Shown in pieces: positions 24,463 to 35,710 of a DNA stretch of 64,000 nt. The number at the start of each line of letters is the position of its first letter. Position 1 is the first letter of the stretch. The stretch covers positions 372,001 through 436,000 of the forward strand of contig CAJNOI010000018.1 of assembly GCA_905250115.1 (NCBI GenBank). The letters run 5' to 3'. The notes under the pieces were generated by a model. The model did not search any database, had not been told where the DNA came from, and saw only the letters and a list, made by a program, of their open reading frames with translations. Position numbers and translations under genes: made by a program. Source of the stretch: Adineta steineri. Its lineage: Eukaryota > Rotifera > Eurotatoria > Adinetida > Adinetidae.

Positions 24463-25063
24463 TCCTCTTCATCTTGTTCGTCTTCAACAAGATCAAAACT
24501 TCGTTTATTTGTTTTTATTTTTGTATAACATTGATTTGAATATGAACGACTTAATTGTTGATTAATATAAAGTAAATTCGTTGAATTTGAAGATGTTGTT
24601 GATGGTAATGGGTCTTGATAAGGTATACTTAATTGTTGTTGAAATGATGGACGATGTGCTGTTGTTGATGGTGTTGATGTAGCTGAAGATGTTGAAAGTG
24701 ATCGACTAGTATGATTTGGTCCAGTTGCCATTCGATTAGCTAAATCATGAAGAAATGAAAGACGTGAATCAGCATATATATGTTGTCGAATATGATCAGG
24801 TGTTAGAGTTTTTGCTTGAAGTGAAATTGTTATTGATGCTGTTTTTGTAATAAGTTCTTCAAGAAATTGTTCTAATGCACGTGCTGCAATTACCGGAACT
24901 GTTGCAGAAAGTTTACCGACCTAAAAAAAGAAAAAACAAATTTTTGTTTTTTATAAACAATGAAAATTTTTTAAATATAATTATATACTTCTTCATCTTT
25001 TTGCATTAGCCGCTTAATTCGAGCCGGCAAAAATAATGTATTCGGCTTTTTACGATTTGGCAT
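24399..25063 (-). CDS. DRAP1: Dr1-associated corepressor (NC2 alpha)
   Basis: Two exons on the minus strand: 25063-24989 and 24920-24399 (198 aa). The N-terminal 90 residues are an NC2-alpha histone fold: FLPARIKRLMQKDEEVGKL, VPVIAARALEQFLEELITK, AKTLTPDHIRQHI, SFLHDLANRM. DRAP1 pairs with DR1 (NC2 beta), clamps TBP on DNA and blocks TFIIA/TFIIB entry. The C-terminal half is Ser/Thr-rich and ends with a long Asp/Glu run (EEDDDDDDDNEDDE), as in other NC2 alpha proteins. Its ATG lies 9 nt after a ttttttcag acceptor. It is the upstream member of the minus-strand cluster. Confidence 0.94.
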
Positions 25064-26125
25064 AGATCAGATCTGAAAAAAGATGAAAAAAAAAATATTT
25101 GTAACACTTGCGTAAGAAAGACAGTACATCAATATATATTTGACGGAAAAAGAATGAGAAAGAGATATTTATCGCGTGGCATAACCACCCTCAACGCTTT
25201 CTCCCAATGTACAGTGGCGCTAGAGAATGACTGGTCGTTTAAAGCAATAATTATAACATAAAACTTTTTCCTTCTTTTGAGTGGTTTCTTTCATTGGACC
25301 AACGAGAAAATGACAAAACTACATCATCTAAGACTATTTTTAAAAGAAAATCTTTTGTTGATTTAAATATTTCTTAGAAATAAGTTAACTCATAGAACAA
25401 ATGGAATTAGTGTTCTATTCTATCAGTACTAATCATTCAAATATCAAGCATATTTAGAGAAATTTTTTTTATAAAGTATTACAAACTGGTATGTTAAAAT
25501 ACTATAATAAAGCCTCAATAATATAAAATTAAAAATAGAATAGATTGGTTGAATATTATAAAGATCGGAAGAAAAGTTACATTTCTTTTCTTGATGTGAA
25601 CTGGTACAACAAATCTACTGAAAAAAAAAGTAGATATTTTTAAATAAAATTTAACTGATATGTTGACAGAATAGTATAGGCTCTAGTTATAGATAACAAT
25701 GAGATATAACTTGATTATTGCAAGATCATTATTACGATTGTTTAATAAATATGTTGCGTACACAAATGATTGATGTTAATAAAAAAATATCAAATGTTCA
25801 ACTTTCAAAATGACAAGTAGATTCACATAGAAAAATCTTTTTGAATATAATGCTGGTTTGAAACCAAAGTTCCTGTGTTTGACAAGCTCTAGTATATATT
25901 GTTGATCAGTCATGGTTAATAATATATCTGTAATTCATAGTAAGTTTTTTACAAGAATACTTTTTTAAAAACATTTTCTACGATAGAAAATACTTCGTAA
26001 CAAAGGAAAACTATATCAAGATTATTGCTATAGAAAAAGAAGTTGTATTCCTCTACATGTAATCTTCGAAATAGTTTCTTTTATTATTTCAGATTTGAAT
26101 AAGATTGAAGTGAAATCATTTGTTC
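25064..26125. other. Divergent promoter region between DRAP1 and PRDX4-like gene
   Basis: 1.06 kb, AT-rich. Both genes have acceptor-like sites just before the ATG (25073 on the minus strand; 26092 on the plus strand), so transcription start sites probably lie inside. No coding content is seen. Confidence 0.6.
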
Positions 26126-27228
26126 ATGTCTCCTTTGTCACTGGTGATTTTATTGTTGTTTTGGAGTCCATTAATTTTATGTAAAAAACAAGAACCAGTA
26201 TGTTTTCAACCTTCGGATAATAACGGTGCTTATCCATGTGAAAGTCGTCCAAGTAGAGAACCACTCAGTTTACAATATAGTAAAGTTCAAAGTTAGTTTA
26301 TTTTATCCATTAAATATTCTATAATATTCATTTATTTATATGTATTATTTAGTTAGTAAACCAGCACCTACATTCGATGGCATTGCTGTCATCAATGGAG
26401 AAATGAAAGAAATTAGTTTAAGTGATTTCAAAGACAAATATCTTGTCCTTCTATTTTATCCATTAGATTTGTAAAATTAAATATATATATAGTATCAATT
26501 TCTAATATAATTTCTATCGATTTTAGTACATTTGTATGTCCAACTGAAATTATTGCGTTTTCTGATCGTATTCAAGAATTTAAAAGTATCAATACTGAAA
26601 GTATATATGTGTGCTTCTTTATCTTTTGGTCTTATAATTATATTTTCTACATTATTAGTTGTTGCAATATCTGTCGATTCGCAATTTACTCATTTAGGTA
26701 TAATAATCAAGATTAATCTTTTCAAATAATCACTGGTTTTTTTCTTTCTCCAATAGCATGGATAAATACACCTCGTGAACAAGGTGGTTTAGGCAAAATT
26801 CAAATTCCACTCTTATCTGATCTTACACATCAAATTTCTAAAGATTATGGTGTGTATTTACAAGATGTTGGCCATGCATTGAGGTATAAGAAGATTAAAA
26901 AGAAAACTTTTATTAATTTAATTCTATTTATATTTAGAGGATTATTTATTATTGATGGTCGTGGTATTCTTCGTCAAATAACAATGAATGATCTTCCAGT
27001 CGGTCGATCAACTGATGAGACACTTCGACTTCTACAAGCTTTTCAATATACAGATAAACATGGAGAAGGTTAGTTGTTGATATAACCTTGAGAAAACAAA
27101 ACGACGCGTTCTTTTTTTGTATTGTAGTTTGCCCTGCTGGTTGGCGTCCTGGTTCCGACACAATTATTCCAAATCCGGAAGACAAGATGAAATATTTCAG
27201 TAAAAATTATGAAACAAAAAAGAATTAA
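26126..27228 (+). CDS. PRDX4: Secreted/ER 2-Cys peroxiredoxin (PRDX4 type)
   Basis: Seven exons: 26126-26291, 26353-26470, 26527-26600, 26659-26697, 26757-26883, 26938-27068, 27128-27228 (251 aa). A signal peptide ([16 protein letters not shown]) and a short Cys-containing N-terminal extension distinguish PRDX4 from cytosolic PRDX1/2. The catalytic core is intact: peroxidatic Cys in [60 protein letters not shown] and the resolving Cys in [13 protein letters not shown]. Such enzymes reduce peroxides in the ER and couple this to protein disulfide formation. The C-terminus ends in a YFSKNY-type tail. The ATG follows a ttattatttcag acceptor by 33 nt. Confidence 0.95.
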
Positions 27229-27667
27229 ATAGTTTCCTCAATGTTACTCAATCCTTGTGATGAAAAATTTATTCATTGAGAATGGAATCTATCCATAATA
27301 TTTGTGCAGTGATTGTTATTCGTTATTTTTCTTTTGTTTGTTTGTTTGTGTGGGTATTTTAGTTATATATATATATATATGCTAATTTAAAAATTGATGT
27401 AGTGTTGAAGTTAATGGATTATTTTATTTCAAATATATATATATATAGCATAACCTTTATTAGTTTTTCGTAATATCGTTTAAATTGATAAACTTTAACT
27501 TTGTAAAGAAACAAAAGATGAGGTTCATTTCACACAATTCTGATTGTCGTATATTGATATTTTAGAAGGATACCAAATAAATGTATGTTTATTTTGAAAT
27601 AGAAAAAAAAATGAATGAATAAAATCTTTGATCGAGTTTATTAAATTATGTATATTAAAAATGAATT
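27229..27667. other. Convergent 3' intergenic region
   Basis: Between the PRDX4-like gene (+) and a small minus-strand gene. TA repeats occur near 27365-27380 and 27437-27447. No gene is seen. Confidence 0.6.
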
Positions 27668-28374
27668 CTAAACCATCGATTGTCGAAATAATGAATTAGC
27701 TTGTGGATTACTTCCATGATCTGTAACAAATGGACTTATTTTATTGAAATGTTGTGAAACCATTGTTCGATCTTGATTAGGAATTTGATCTCGAAGTAAT
27801 CGATAGCCTGGTGCTTTTGAAATACGAACTATTTTTGATGAATCAACATGAGGTGAAACAACGGAACCAACTAAAAGAAAAAATATTCTTAATATAGAAA
27901 CAAATTAAGATTTATTTTTACATCGTTCTTGAAAAATACGTGTTACTTGATAGGGCACCGGCTGTTTCATTTTAAGTGATTGATAACGTTGATTTTCAAG
28001 TGAATCATACGATAAAATACGATAATCAATTTCTTTTGGTAAATCAGTAGACATATTTCCTTTGTATTTATATAGTGGATCGTTATTAATTCGATAAGAT
28101 TCAAGTGATGGTGTCGTTAAAATTATATCACCTTAAAATAATAATAGAATAAATAAAATTTTTATTTTTTTTATGAGAATCAATCAATAATTTAAATTTC
28201 TTTCTTTTTTTGCTTATTCATTCGATGAAAAATTAATTAAAAGTACAAAAATAGAAATATATTGTTTTCTTTATTACCACTTTTTTTGATACGAAGACCA
28301 GTATATGGCTTGACATGACTTGAATCAATATGCTTTGAATGTAGTATTGCTTTGATAGAATCTAATTCGGTCAT
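27668..28374 (-). CDS. Small unknown protein, 169 aa
   Basis: Three exons on the minus strand: 28374-28278, 28131-27922, 27870-27668; phases agree and all boundaries are GT..AG. The protein is hydrophilic with no signal peptide or membrane segment. It has scattered Tyr/Ser-rich segments such as HVKPYTGLRIKKSG, SLESYRINNDPLYKY and RISKAPGYRLLRDQ. The pattern of short basic-aromatic repeats recalls ciliary microtubule inner proteins, but I cannot place it in a named family, and that comparison is only a guess. Its neighbours are unrelated: PRDX4 convergent and LHFPL divergent. Confidence 0.6.
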
Positions 28375-29801
28375 GAATTAATGATAATCACTATTGTAAT
28401 TTTCGTATATATATATAAATATGTTTACTTCTATGTGTATACAAGTGAGTCTTGACTTTGAAGAAATATCTGACTACTGTCGATAAGATTTTATTTCAAT
28501 TCTTTCTATTATAAACAATGCATGAGTAAGAGAATAAAAGAAAAACGCAAAAGTAATTCATAGTCGACCAACACTTGTTTTTAAGTGTCTTACATATTTA
28601 TTAGTTACTAAATATTGCACAATAATATACGAAAAAGAAATTAATATGTTAATTTTATTATATACTTTTTTTTCTCTTTCATAGTACGTTATTTGATTTC
28701 AATTGGCAAAATAATTTAGTTTTATTACTCTTGAGTTAAAATTAAAACTTGTGTAGGAAGGAGAAGAATACTTTCATAGCTTGTTTAATTTAATGAGCAA
28801 CATATGAAAATTTATTTGATCTAACTATTCATATTTTACGAATTAGCCGTTTTAGACTTTTACATTTTTATATTAATAATTTCGAGTAACTATTTATACA
28901 AAGATTTATATGATCTTATCTTACTGAAGAGAACATATAAAACAAATAGTAAGTGTAACTATTTATCATAGACATTATCTCATATCAATATAACAGGATG
29001 CAGTTAGACTGATATATTTACGATTTCGCAGAAGATGCAAATTTTTGTCAGTGTTTCTAAATCGGTGGTAAAAAAAACTAATAAAGAATAATTTTATTCT
29101 TTTCATATCGATACAAACAGTGCTAAAAAGATTGTCTGATCTGTTTTATTACACCTAATGAATCTCATCTATATGATATTATTAAATTATTCAAACGTAT
29201 CTAATCAAATGATACGCTTTTCGTCTATCAGTCCATTTCAAATAATAAAACATTCGTATGACATTAAAATTAGAATGTTAAGACTCAACATCGATTAACT
29301 TAACAATACATAATACTCATACAAACGTTCAAATACATCTATTGTTGATTTTTATCCGATAGATTATATTGTTTACTTACAAAATATCTAAATATTTCAT
29401 CTATAATTACACAGATTAGATAAAAACAAATCTAATAACATTATTCGGCAACATCTAACACTTGTTTTGTTATCATTATCAAATAAATAAAATATATTCG
29501 CTCAATCTCTTTTTTTTTCTTACTTAACTCAATATTGAAGTTAAAAAAAAAAGAACCCTGAACTTTTCGGCTCAAGAATTTCTAAAAATGTCATTATCGA
29601 CTAAACAATAAATAAAAAAATTTATGTTATTCGCATTTTTTATGTTACATGACGAACTTTAAATAGATATATTCTCTACGCACGTGCAAATTGAGATATG
29701 AAGGACGATGAATCAGAAAGAACAAGGAAGGATTAGTAAAGACAACTTGCATAGTAATATAACGAATAGATCATACATTACAAATTGTTTTTTATTTTAA
29801 A
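28375..29801. other. AT-rich intergenic region (divergent)
   Basis: 1.4 kb between divergent genes. It has no coding signal and no repeat beyond short AT tracts. Promoters of both flanking genes are expected here. Confidence 0.6.
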
Positions 29802-30530
29802 ATGATGAGTAGTATACAATCAAAAAAAAATTCATCATTTAAATGGACATCGAGAATTATTAGTTTTATTTGGATACTTCTTACGGCTTGTTTTGCTATT
29901 CTTAATATATATATATTTGTCCAACCTCAATGGATTGGTGATACATTATCAAGTCCACGTGCAGGTCATTTTGGTTTATATTCATATTGTATAAGTACAA
30001 TAAATGATTATGAATTTGATTGTCAAGGAACATGGACAAATTTTTCAACAATTCTAAGTTCACCATTTGCAGCTGCTACATTTTTTGTTGGTTTCTCGGC
30101 TTTACTTATTCTTATATGTCTTGTTTTATTTATATCTTTCTTATTTTTACGTCCACGAATTGTCTATTTTATTTGTGCACTTATACAAATAATCTGTTCA
30201 ATTTGTTTACTTATTGCACTTATTGTCTATCCAGCCGGTTTTGATCATGATACAATTCGAAATGTATGTGGTTCTGATGCTAATGATTATTATCTTGATA
30301 CGTGTCAAATACGTTGGGCGTATATCTTAGCTATTATTGCATTTTTTAATGTATCAATACTTGCAATGTTAGGACTTTTTCTTGGATTTAAACAACCGAA
30401 AAATGGAACTATGAAAGAAGTTATTAATCCAAATCATGTTATATCGAAATATGGAGAACTTAATGAAGCATTTGATGATCGTACGTTTTCAGAACAAACA
30501 ATACCAACAACAACTCTACAACGACGTTAA
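29802..30530 (+). CDS. LHFPL-family tetraspan membrane protein
   Basis: A single exon of 242 aa. Four hydrophobic helices are visible at about residues 18-40, 90-113, 118-140 and 170-195. Family features are the N-terminal VQPQWIGD after helix 1, GLYSYC at the start of the first extracellular loop, a Cys pair in the loops (NVCGSDANDYYLDTC) and a short cytoplasmic tail. LHFPL proteins belong to the claudin/PMP22-like tetraspan superfamily; some act as auxiliary subunits of GABA-A receptors or of the hair-cell transduction channel. Which LHFPL subgroup this belongs to is not clear. The gene is intronless, unlike its neighbours. An AATAAA-rich stretch follows the stop. Confidence 0.85.
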   Translation: MMSSIQSKKNSSFKWTSRIISFIWILLTACFAILNIYIFVQPQWIGDTLSSPRAGHFGLYSYCISTINDYEFDCQGTWTNFSTILSSPFAAATFFVGFSALLILICLVLFISFLFLRPRIVYFICALIQIICSICLLIALIVYPAGFDHDTIRNVCGSDANDYYLDTCQIRWAYILAIIAFFNVSILAMLGLFLGFKQPKNGTMKEVINPNHVISKYGELNEAFDDRTFSEQTIPTTTLQRR

Positions 30531-31112
30531 ATATATTTTAATCAAAAAATAAATAAACTTATTATTGTTTCGAAATCTAAAATAATCTTATACTAGTAAA
30601 TATATACTAAAATAAATAAATATATACATCATTCAACATATTAACATCGAAAACTAGTCATTCGAAAATTTATTTTAATAAGAGATTTGAATTATTCTTC
30701 CAGACTGTAATGAATTTAAACTACAAAAATCGTTATATCATGAAATTAAGAATAGAATTTTATTCAATTATTTTGATTGAAAAGGATTAATGATAAGTGG
30801 ATTGATTCTATGTAATATATCAGACACGTTTCATTTTTGAAATAATAAAGAATCATGAATATATATATTGCTGGTAGTAATCTATAGATTATTGGATTAT
30901 ATATTCAGTTCTACTAATAATGATATATTTCCATATTAAAATGAGTTTATACAGTTCTATCAGTATATCAATTAACCAGGGGTAACAGACATATATATAT
31001 GTATATGTCTATGTATGCTATCGGTTGACAATAACAACAGAGACAAATGTCTATGTTTTATTTTTCTTTTCTTCATCTTTCGTCAGTTATTGTATTTCTT
31101 TCAAATTTGAAT
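30531..31112. other. Intergenic region with LHFPL poly(A) signals
   Basis: AATAAA motifs occur at about 30548-30556, just after the LHFPL stop. The rest is AT-rich with no gene seen. Confidence 0.55.
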
Positions 31113-31599
31113 ATGCATCTGTTCGATAAATTACGAGCAAGTTTACGACGAAAACCACATGTAAATTATTTTATTTTTTGTATTATATTATAATTTAATT
31201 CTTTTTATAAATAATTAGAAAATTGAATTAACATTATCTCAACAAATTGAAAAATTACTTAATCAGTCAAATGTAGAAGAAGGTGATCACCGTTTACGTT
31301 TACTTAGTTTAGTTTATGAACATCGTTCAAGACAATTTCATTTACTTAATGTACCTCCAGATGATTCTAAACGTATGGAATTTGAAAGATCGATGCTTAA
31401 AAGTCTTCTTGCAATTACGTCTTCTTCCTCTTGTTCATCATCATCATCATCCTCATCATCATCAACATCACCATCAACAAGAGCAACAGTAAACGATCGA
31501 ATACAATCGACTTTTCAACGATCATCTCGTCTTTATAAATCTATGCCAATGGCGACCTCTGTACATACGTCAAAAGGATTAAGAAATCGAAACAAATAA
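31113..31599 (+). CDS. Small unknown protein with Ser run, 142 aa
   Basis: Two exons: 31113-31160 and 31219-31599, phase 0. The N-terminus is basic (MHLFDKLRASLRRKPH). A predicted helical stretch follows (LTLSQQIEKLLNQ, HRLRLLSLVYEHRSRQFHLL), then a run of about 17 Ser residues interrupted once or twice, and a basic tail. I do not recognise it. The Ser run comes from a TCA/TCT microsatellite. The gene sits 305 bp upstream of the first CCCH gene on the same strand. Confidence 0.55.
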
Positions 31600-31904
31600 A
31601 TTTCTTTTGATGATAAGCATCTATAGCGTGTATATCGTTGTAATTATTCGCGATTGATGTATTTATTATTTTCTTTTTGTTGTTTCTAATATATTATAAT
31701 ACACATATATATATATATTTGTATCGCCAAAATATTGATTGGCTGTTTAATACCTATTAATTTTTGTAATACAGTATCAAAAATACATTTGAACGAATGA
31801 ACAAGTGAAACGAATAGTTCACCGTTAGATATCGTATATGTATATACGACTATATGTGTATAAATTTTAGATGAGGACGATGTATTGATAAAAAAAAAGA
31901 CGAT
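31600..31904. other. Short intergenic region before CCCH gene A
   Basis: 305 bp of AT-rich sequence. A taaattttag acceptor at 31870 opens a 34-nt leader that holds one short upstream open frame (ATG at 31871, stop at 31886-31888). Confidence 0.5.
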
Positions 31905-33190
31905 ATGGTGAGATAAATCGCAGCATGACATTTTGTTTTTATGTCTATTCAACTATGATTTTCTATTAAAATAGGATTTACCGATTATTATTATAGAATT
32001 TGGTCAACAGCGACAACGTATTAAATTAAATAAATATTTGTTTAATATAAATGAATTATTAGAAATATTTTCTAAAACATTTCAAATATCATTCAATTTA
32101 AATAAATATGATATTTTATTATTTAATAAACGTCTTGATTTATTAACAAAACTTGATTTTACTCAATTAAATAACTATCAACGTTTTAAAATACAAATAA
32201 ATAATAACAATCAGACTGATAAATGCCACTCATCTACGGTCAAAAGTGAAGATGAATTTGTAAGATATATATATTTATTAAGATACAAAAATGAATATTC
32301 TTATATAGACTTCATTAAAACAACGAATAAATACAGCCTCGACGGAAATCAAGCATGTTTCTTGTTAGTATTTTGTTTTTTTTTCGACGAATTTTATCGA
32401 TTTGAGTTTCTTTTTGTAGCTTTAATCAATTCTATCTGTAAAAATTATCAAAATCTCATTAAAGTAAGATTAAATTTCGAAAGAATTAGTTAATTAGAAA
32501 TTTTTAATAAATTATAGACGCTGATCAATGAAGAAAATCAATCAAATGACAATCATGTACATCTATCTGTTCCACCTGGTTTTAAACCATTATCAAAACT
32601 TAATCAAAAGCATTTGAATATATCTCCACAAAATTCTCAAAGTACTGATGAAGGTATCGATCGTGATGTTGGAAGTATATCCGTATTTGAATCAGCTCAT
32701 AGTGATTATGAAATTGAAAGTGTTTACCTTGAATGTCGGGAAGATTTAACAATTATTAATGAACCGAATCCAATATCGATAAATCATAATAGTAAACTTG
32801 AATGGCGTAATCAACCATATCAATATCGTCCTCAATGGAACAGTAAGAAAATCCAACATCAACCGAATTATAATCGTGATCAATTTGGTGATAAACCTCG
32901 TGTAAAAAAACCTATTAATATTAATAAAGCACCACTACCACCGGAAAAGAAAAAGAATAGTATGTTTAAATACTTAAAAAATTTGTTGCTTATATATATT
33001 TAATAATTTCTAGTCCCATGCAAATATGCTGCTGGTGGCAATTGCAAGTAAGTTTGTTTATGAATAATTTTCTAATATTTTTTTTGTCTTTATTTTTAGA
33101 CGAGGTAAAATATTTGAAATAAAATCAATTTTTCAGATTAGTTTTTTTTTGAATTTAGGAAGTCAATGTCGATTTATTCATGTTGTTTAA
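31905..33190 (+). CDS. CCCH zinc-finger protein A with novel N-terminal domain
   Basis: Proposed exons: 31905-31907 (ATG only), 31975-32245 (3' end uncertain), 32420-32463, 32518-32959, 33014-33047, 33100-33104 (5 nt), 33159-33190; about 276 aa. The N-terminal 85 residues (IIIIEFGQQRQRIKL, ending RFKIQINN) align with the same region of gene B: an EFG motif, then alternating hydrophobic strands suggestive of a ubiquitin-like or PB1-like fold. The middle is acidic and disordered. The C-terminus is one CCCH finger, CKYAAGGNCKRGSQCRFIH (C-x7-C-x5-C-x3-H), which usually binds RNA. The alternative end of exon 2 at 32259 breaks the phase. Function is unknown. Confidence 0.65.
33100..33104 (+). other. 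5-nt microexon
   Basis: Flanked by tatttttag and gtaaaa. Including it joins NCK to RGSQCRFIH and completes the zinc finger; skipping it shifts the frame out of the finger. See the finding on this microexon. Confidence 0.55.
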
Positions 33191-33780
33191 CGAACTTTTG
33201 TTTTAACTGATTATCTTATTATGTCTGCTATTAATTGTATATCTTTCATTTGTACGTGCTAGTTTGATTTGGTGCATTCCTTTTCGTTTTTTTTTATAAT
33301 GTTTGTTATCACATACAGCTGTGCTTTCTAAATTTGGAGTACGGCTCGTTCTGTTTCTGTTCATTAGTTCTTACGCTGGATCTTTTTTACTTTTAAATTC
33401 AAGTTTGTATATTAAGGCAACAAAAAAAATACAGAATTTTCTTTTTAGTTGTAATAAAAGGTTTTATTTGCTATTATTATTTTACGTTTGTATTAATGTT
33501 AGAAATAACTCTTCCGAATAACATGACAATACTAAAGATATTGAACTTTTTAATTACTTAAACTATATTTTCAGATAAATAATTGAGATTATAACTAGGA
33601 GTGATAATAGAATCATCGCAGAAAACTATTGTAAGAGTTTTTGCCGATTAAAAATCAAATATACTTCTTCCCCTGCAATAACTTATACCTTTTGGTTCTT
33701 ATCCATAATGGAAATATATTATGAATAGGTTTTAGAATGATTTTGAAAACACAATTGTTCATTTATTTCAGATACAAAAA
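33191..33780. other. Intergenic region between CCCH genes A and B
   Basis: 590 bp, AT-rich. No coding signal is seen. It ends in a catttatttcag acceptor at 33771, nine bases before the gene B ATG. Confidence 0.55.
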
Positions 33781-35296
33781 ATGGTACATTCATCTAAATT
33801 TATATATTTTTTCTTATTATTTGTATTTCTTCGTTCAGAATGAAACAAAAAGAATTATTGTTGAATTCGGTGCACGACGTCAACAATTTACATTAACTGA
33901 TCATCGAGTATCAACATCAGCACTTCGTTATTTAACTGGTAATCATTTTGATATTGAATTTGATAATAATTCTATATATACATTACAAATGTATAATAAT
34001 ATATCTTGTGAATATAATACTCTCGATGATGATCAACAAATATTTGATACAATTAAAGATATAGTACCATTTCATCGATTTCGAATTATTAAAAAATCTT
34101 TACAGTTACAAGTAAAATAATATATTTATCTGTAAAATTAAATTTGAAATATTTTTATATAGAAATATCATCTCATAAAGAATCTTCAATCAACAGTTGA
34201 CAAACTTCATAGTGCAACAAATGATATTGATAATATTCAAAGTTTGTTATTTTTAATACGCAGAAGAATAATATTTTTACTAATTTGTTTTTTATCTATA
34301 GATTTGTTCGGTAGACTAAATCAAAACTGTGATGTTCTCAATCAAGTATGAAACGAGTTAGTTGTTCGAAGTATTTCGCTTTTCGTTAGATTAAAATTAG
34401 AAAAATCAATTATCGTTTCTTTCATATCAAATTTCGTAACCCTTTCAGGACGGGATTATTTTTTTGAAAAGAAAATAGATTTTAAAGAATCAAATGATTC
34501 TGTTTTTATTTGAATTTATTAATATGCTGTGTACACGATCGGATCACCTAACAATACGATGCTCACCTGTGTATGCAAGAGAATAAATCAGGAAGATACA
34601 GCGTAATACTAAGGAAGAAAATAGGTCATAATTACGCAAGTCATATATCACTGCTATAAGTATATTCTAACGTGTACACAACTACTTCCCATCGTCAATA
34701 CATAGCATATTTCTTTTAAAAAAAGACTGGTATATACGGTGTACCATCCGTCCTGAAAGAGTTAAAGATCTAACTGAATTCTAAGAAAAATGAATTGAAC
34801 AACTTTATTTAGTTGATGGATATTCATGGTTTAAAATCATCTGCTGACCAATCTACGTATCTTCTCGATCCTGTATGTAGAAATTATTGCAAAAAAAAAA
34901 TGTTTTTTTCTAAACTTTCTTTTTATCAGTCAACGATGAAAAAAGATATCGATCTGATAAAGCCAATAGATGATCAAGATGATGAAGAAATTTTTGAAAG
35001 TGTTTCATGTTATGATACTATACCACCGGTTAATATCGACTATACACCAGCACCAATTCCATCTGTTATCAATGTGAATAAACCAGCATCATTTACGACA
35101 GATAATAATATTCAAACACGTATCATTCCATGTAAATATGCAGTTCGAGGTACTTGTCATTTTGGTGATAAATGTTTGTATTTACATGATGGTAAACAAA
35201 GGATATTTATTTATTTGTTATCTCTATTGCTCATTCTTTTCTTGTATTTCAGAAACATGTATTCAATCAGCTCGTGAATGGGAACGACGTTTGTAA
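33781..35296 (+). CDS. CCCH zinc-finger protein B, tandem paralogue of A
   Basis: Seven exons: 33781-33783 (ATG only), 33839-34111, 34163-34241, 34302-34345, 34813-34872, 34930-35191, 35253-35296 (254 aa, phases agree). The N-terminal domain starts NETKRIIVEFGARRQQFTL and ends near PFHRFRIIKK. A predicted helical segment follows (KYHLIKNLQSTVDKLHSATN), then an acidic linker and a CCCH finger CKYAVRGTCHFGDKCLYLH (C-x7-C-x5-C-x3-H) near the C-terminus. Gene A shares both domains and the rare ATG-only first coding exon, so the two are tandem duplicates. The last exon may end at 35296 or be followed by more; a gtaaga lies at the stop. CCCH fingers of this spacing bind RNA in other proteins; the role here is unknown. 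Confidence 0.72.
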
Positions 35297-35710
35297 GAAT
35301 TTGAATTTTTTCTAACTTTGTTAAATTTAATTTCAATATACTCGTATACAATAAAACATTTTCACTAACATACGTTCATTCTATATATTTTCGTAATTGT
35401 CTGTATTTATATACCAGATATCTCTTCACTACCGCGTCTAGGTCTTAATCGTTCATATATATATATTACAGATTTTAAATTCAAAATGATATCGTCTAGT
35501 ATATCTTTCTGTTAGATGGAAGAGAACGAAAGAAAAAAAGATAAGGCTAAGGAAAACATAGGTGAAAAGAATGTCAATAAAATATCCATGTTTTCTAGTA
35601 CGATAAATTCTATATAAAATTTTCTTTTCCTGTGATTTACTATTATTATTTATCTCGAGTTTTTTTCATTCTTTCGATTGTTGTTTAAACAATCGTTTTC
35701 ATCATAGATA
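35297..35710. other. Intergenic region before SETDB1-like gene 1
   Basis: 414 bp, AT-rich. It ends in cgttttcatcatag (AG at 35706-35707), three bases before the ATG. No gene is seen. Confidence 0.55.

Noticed and set aside
34346..34812. A transposon remnant in the 467-bp intron of CCCH gene B
   Set aside because: The intron is longer than usual and less AT-rich around 34530-34700, but no terminal repeats or open frame were found.
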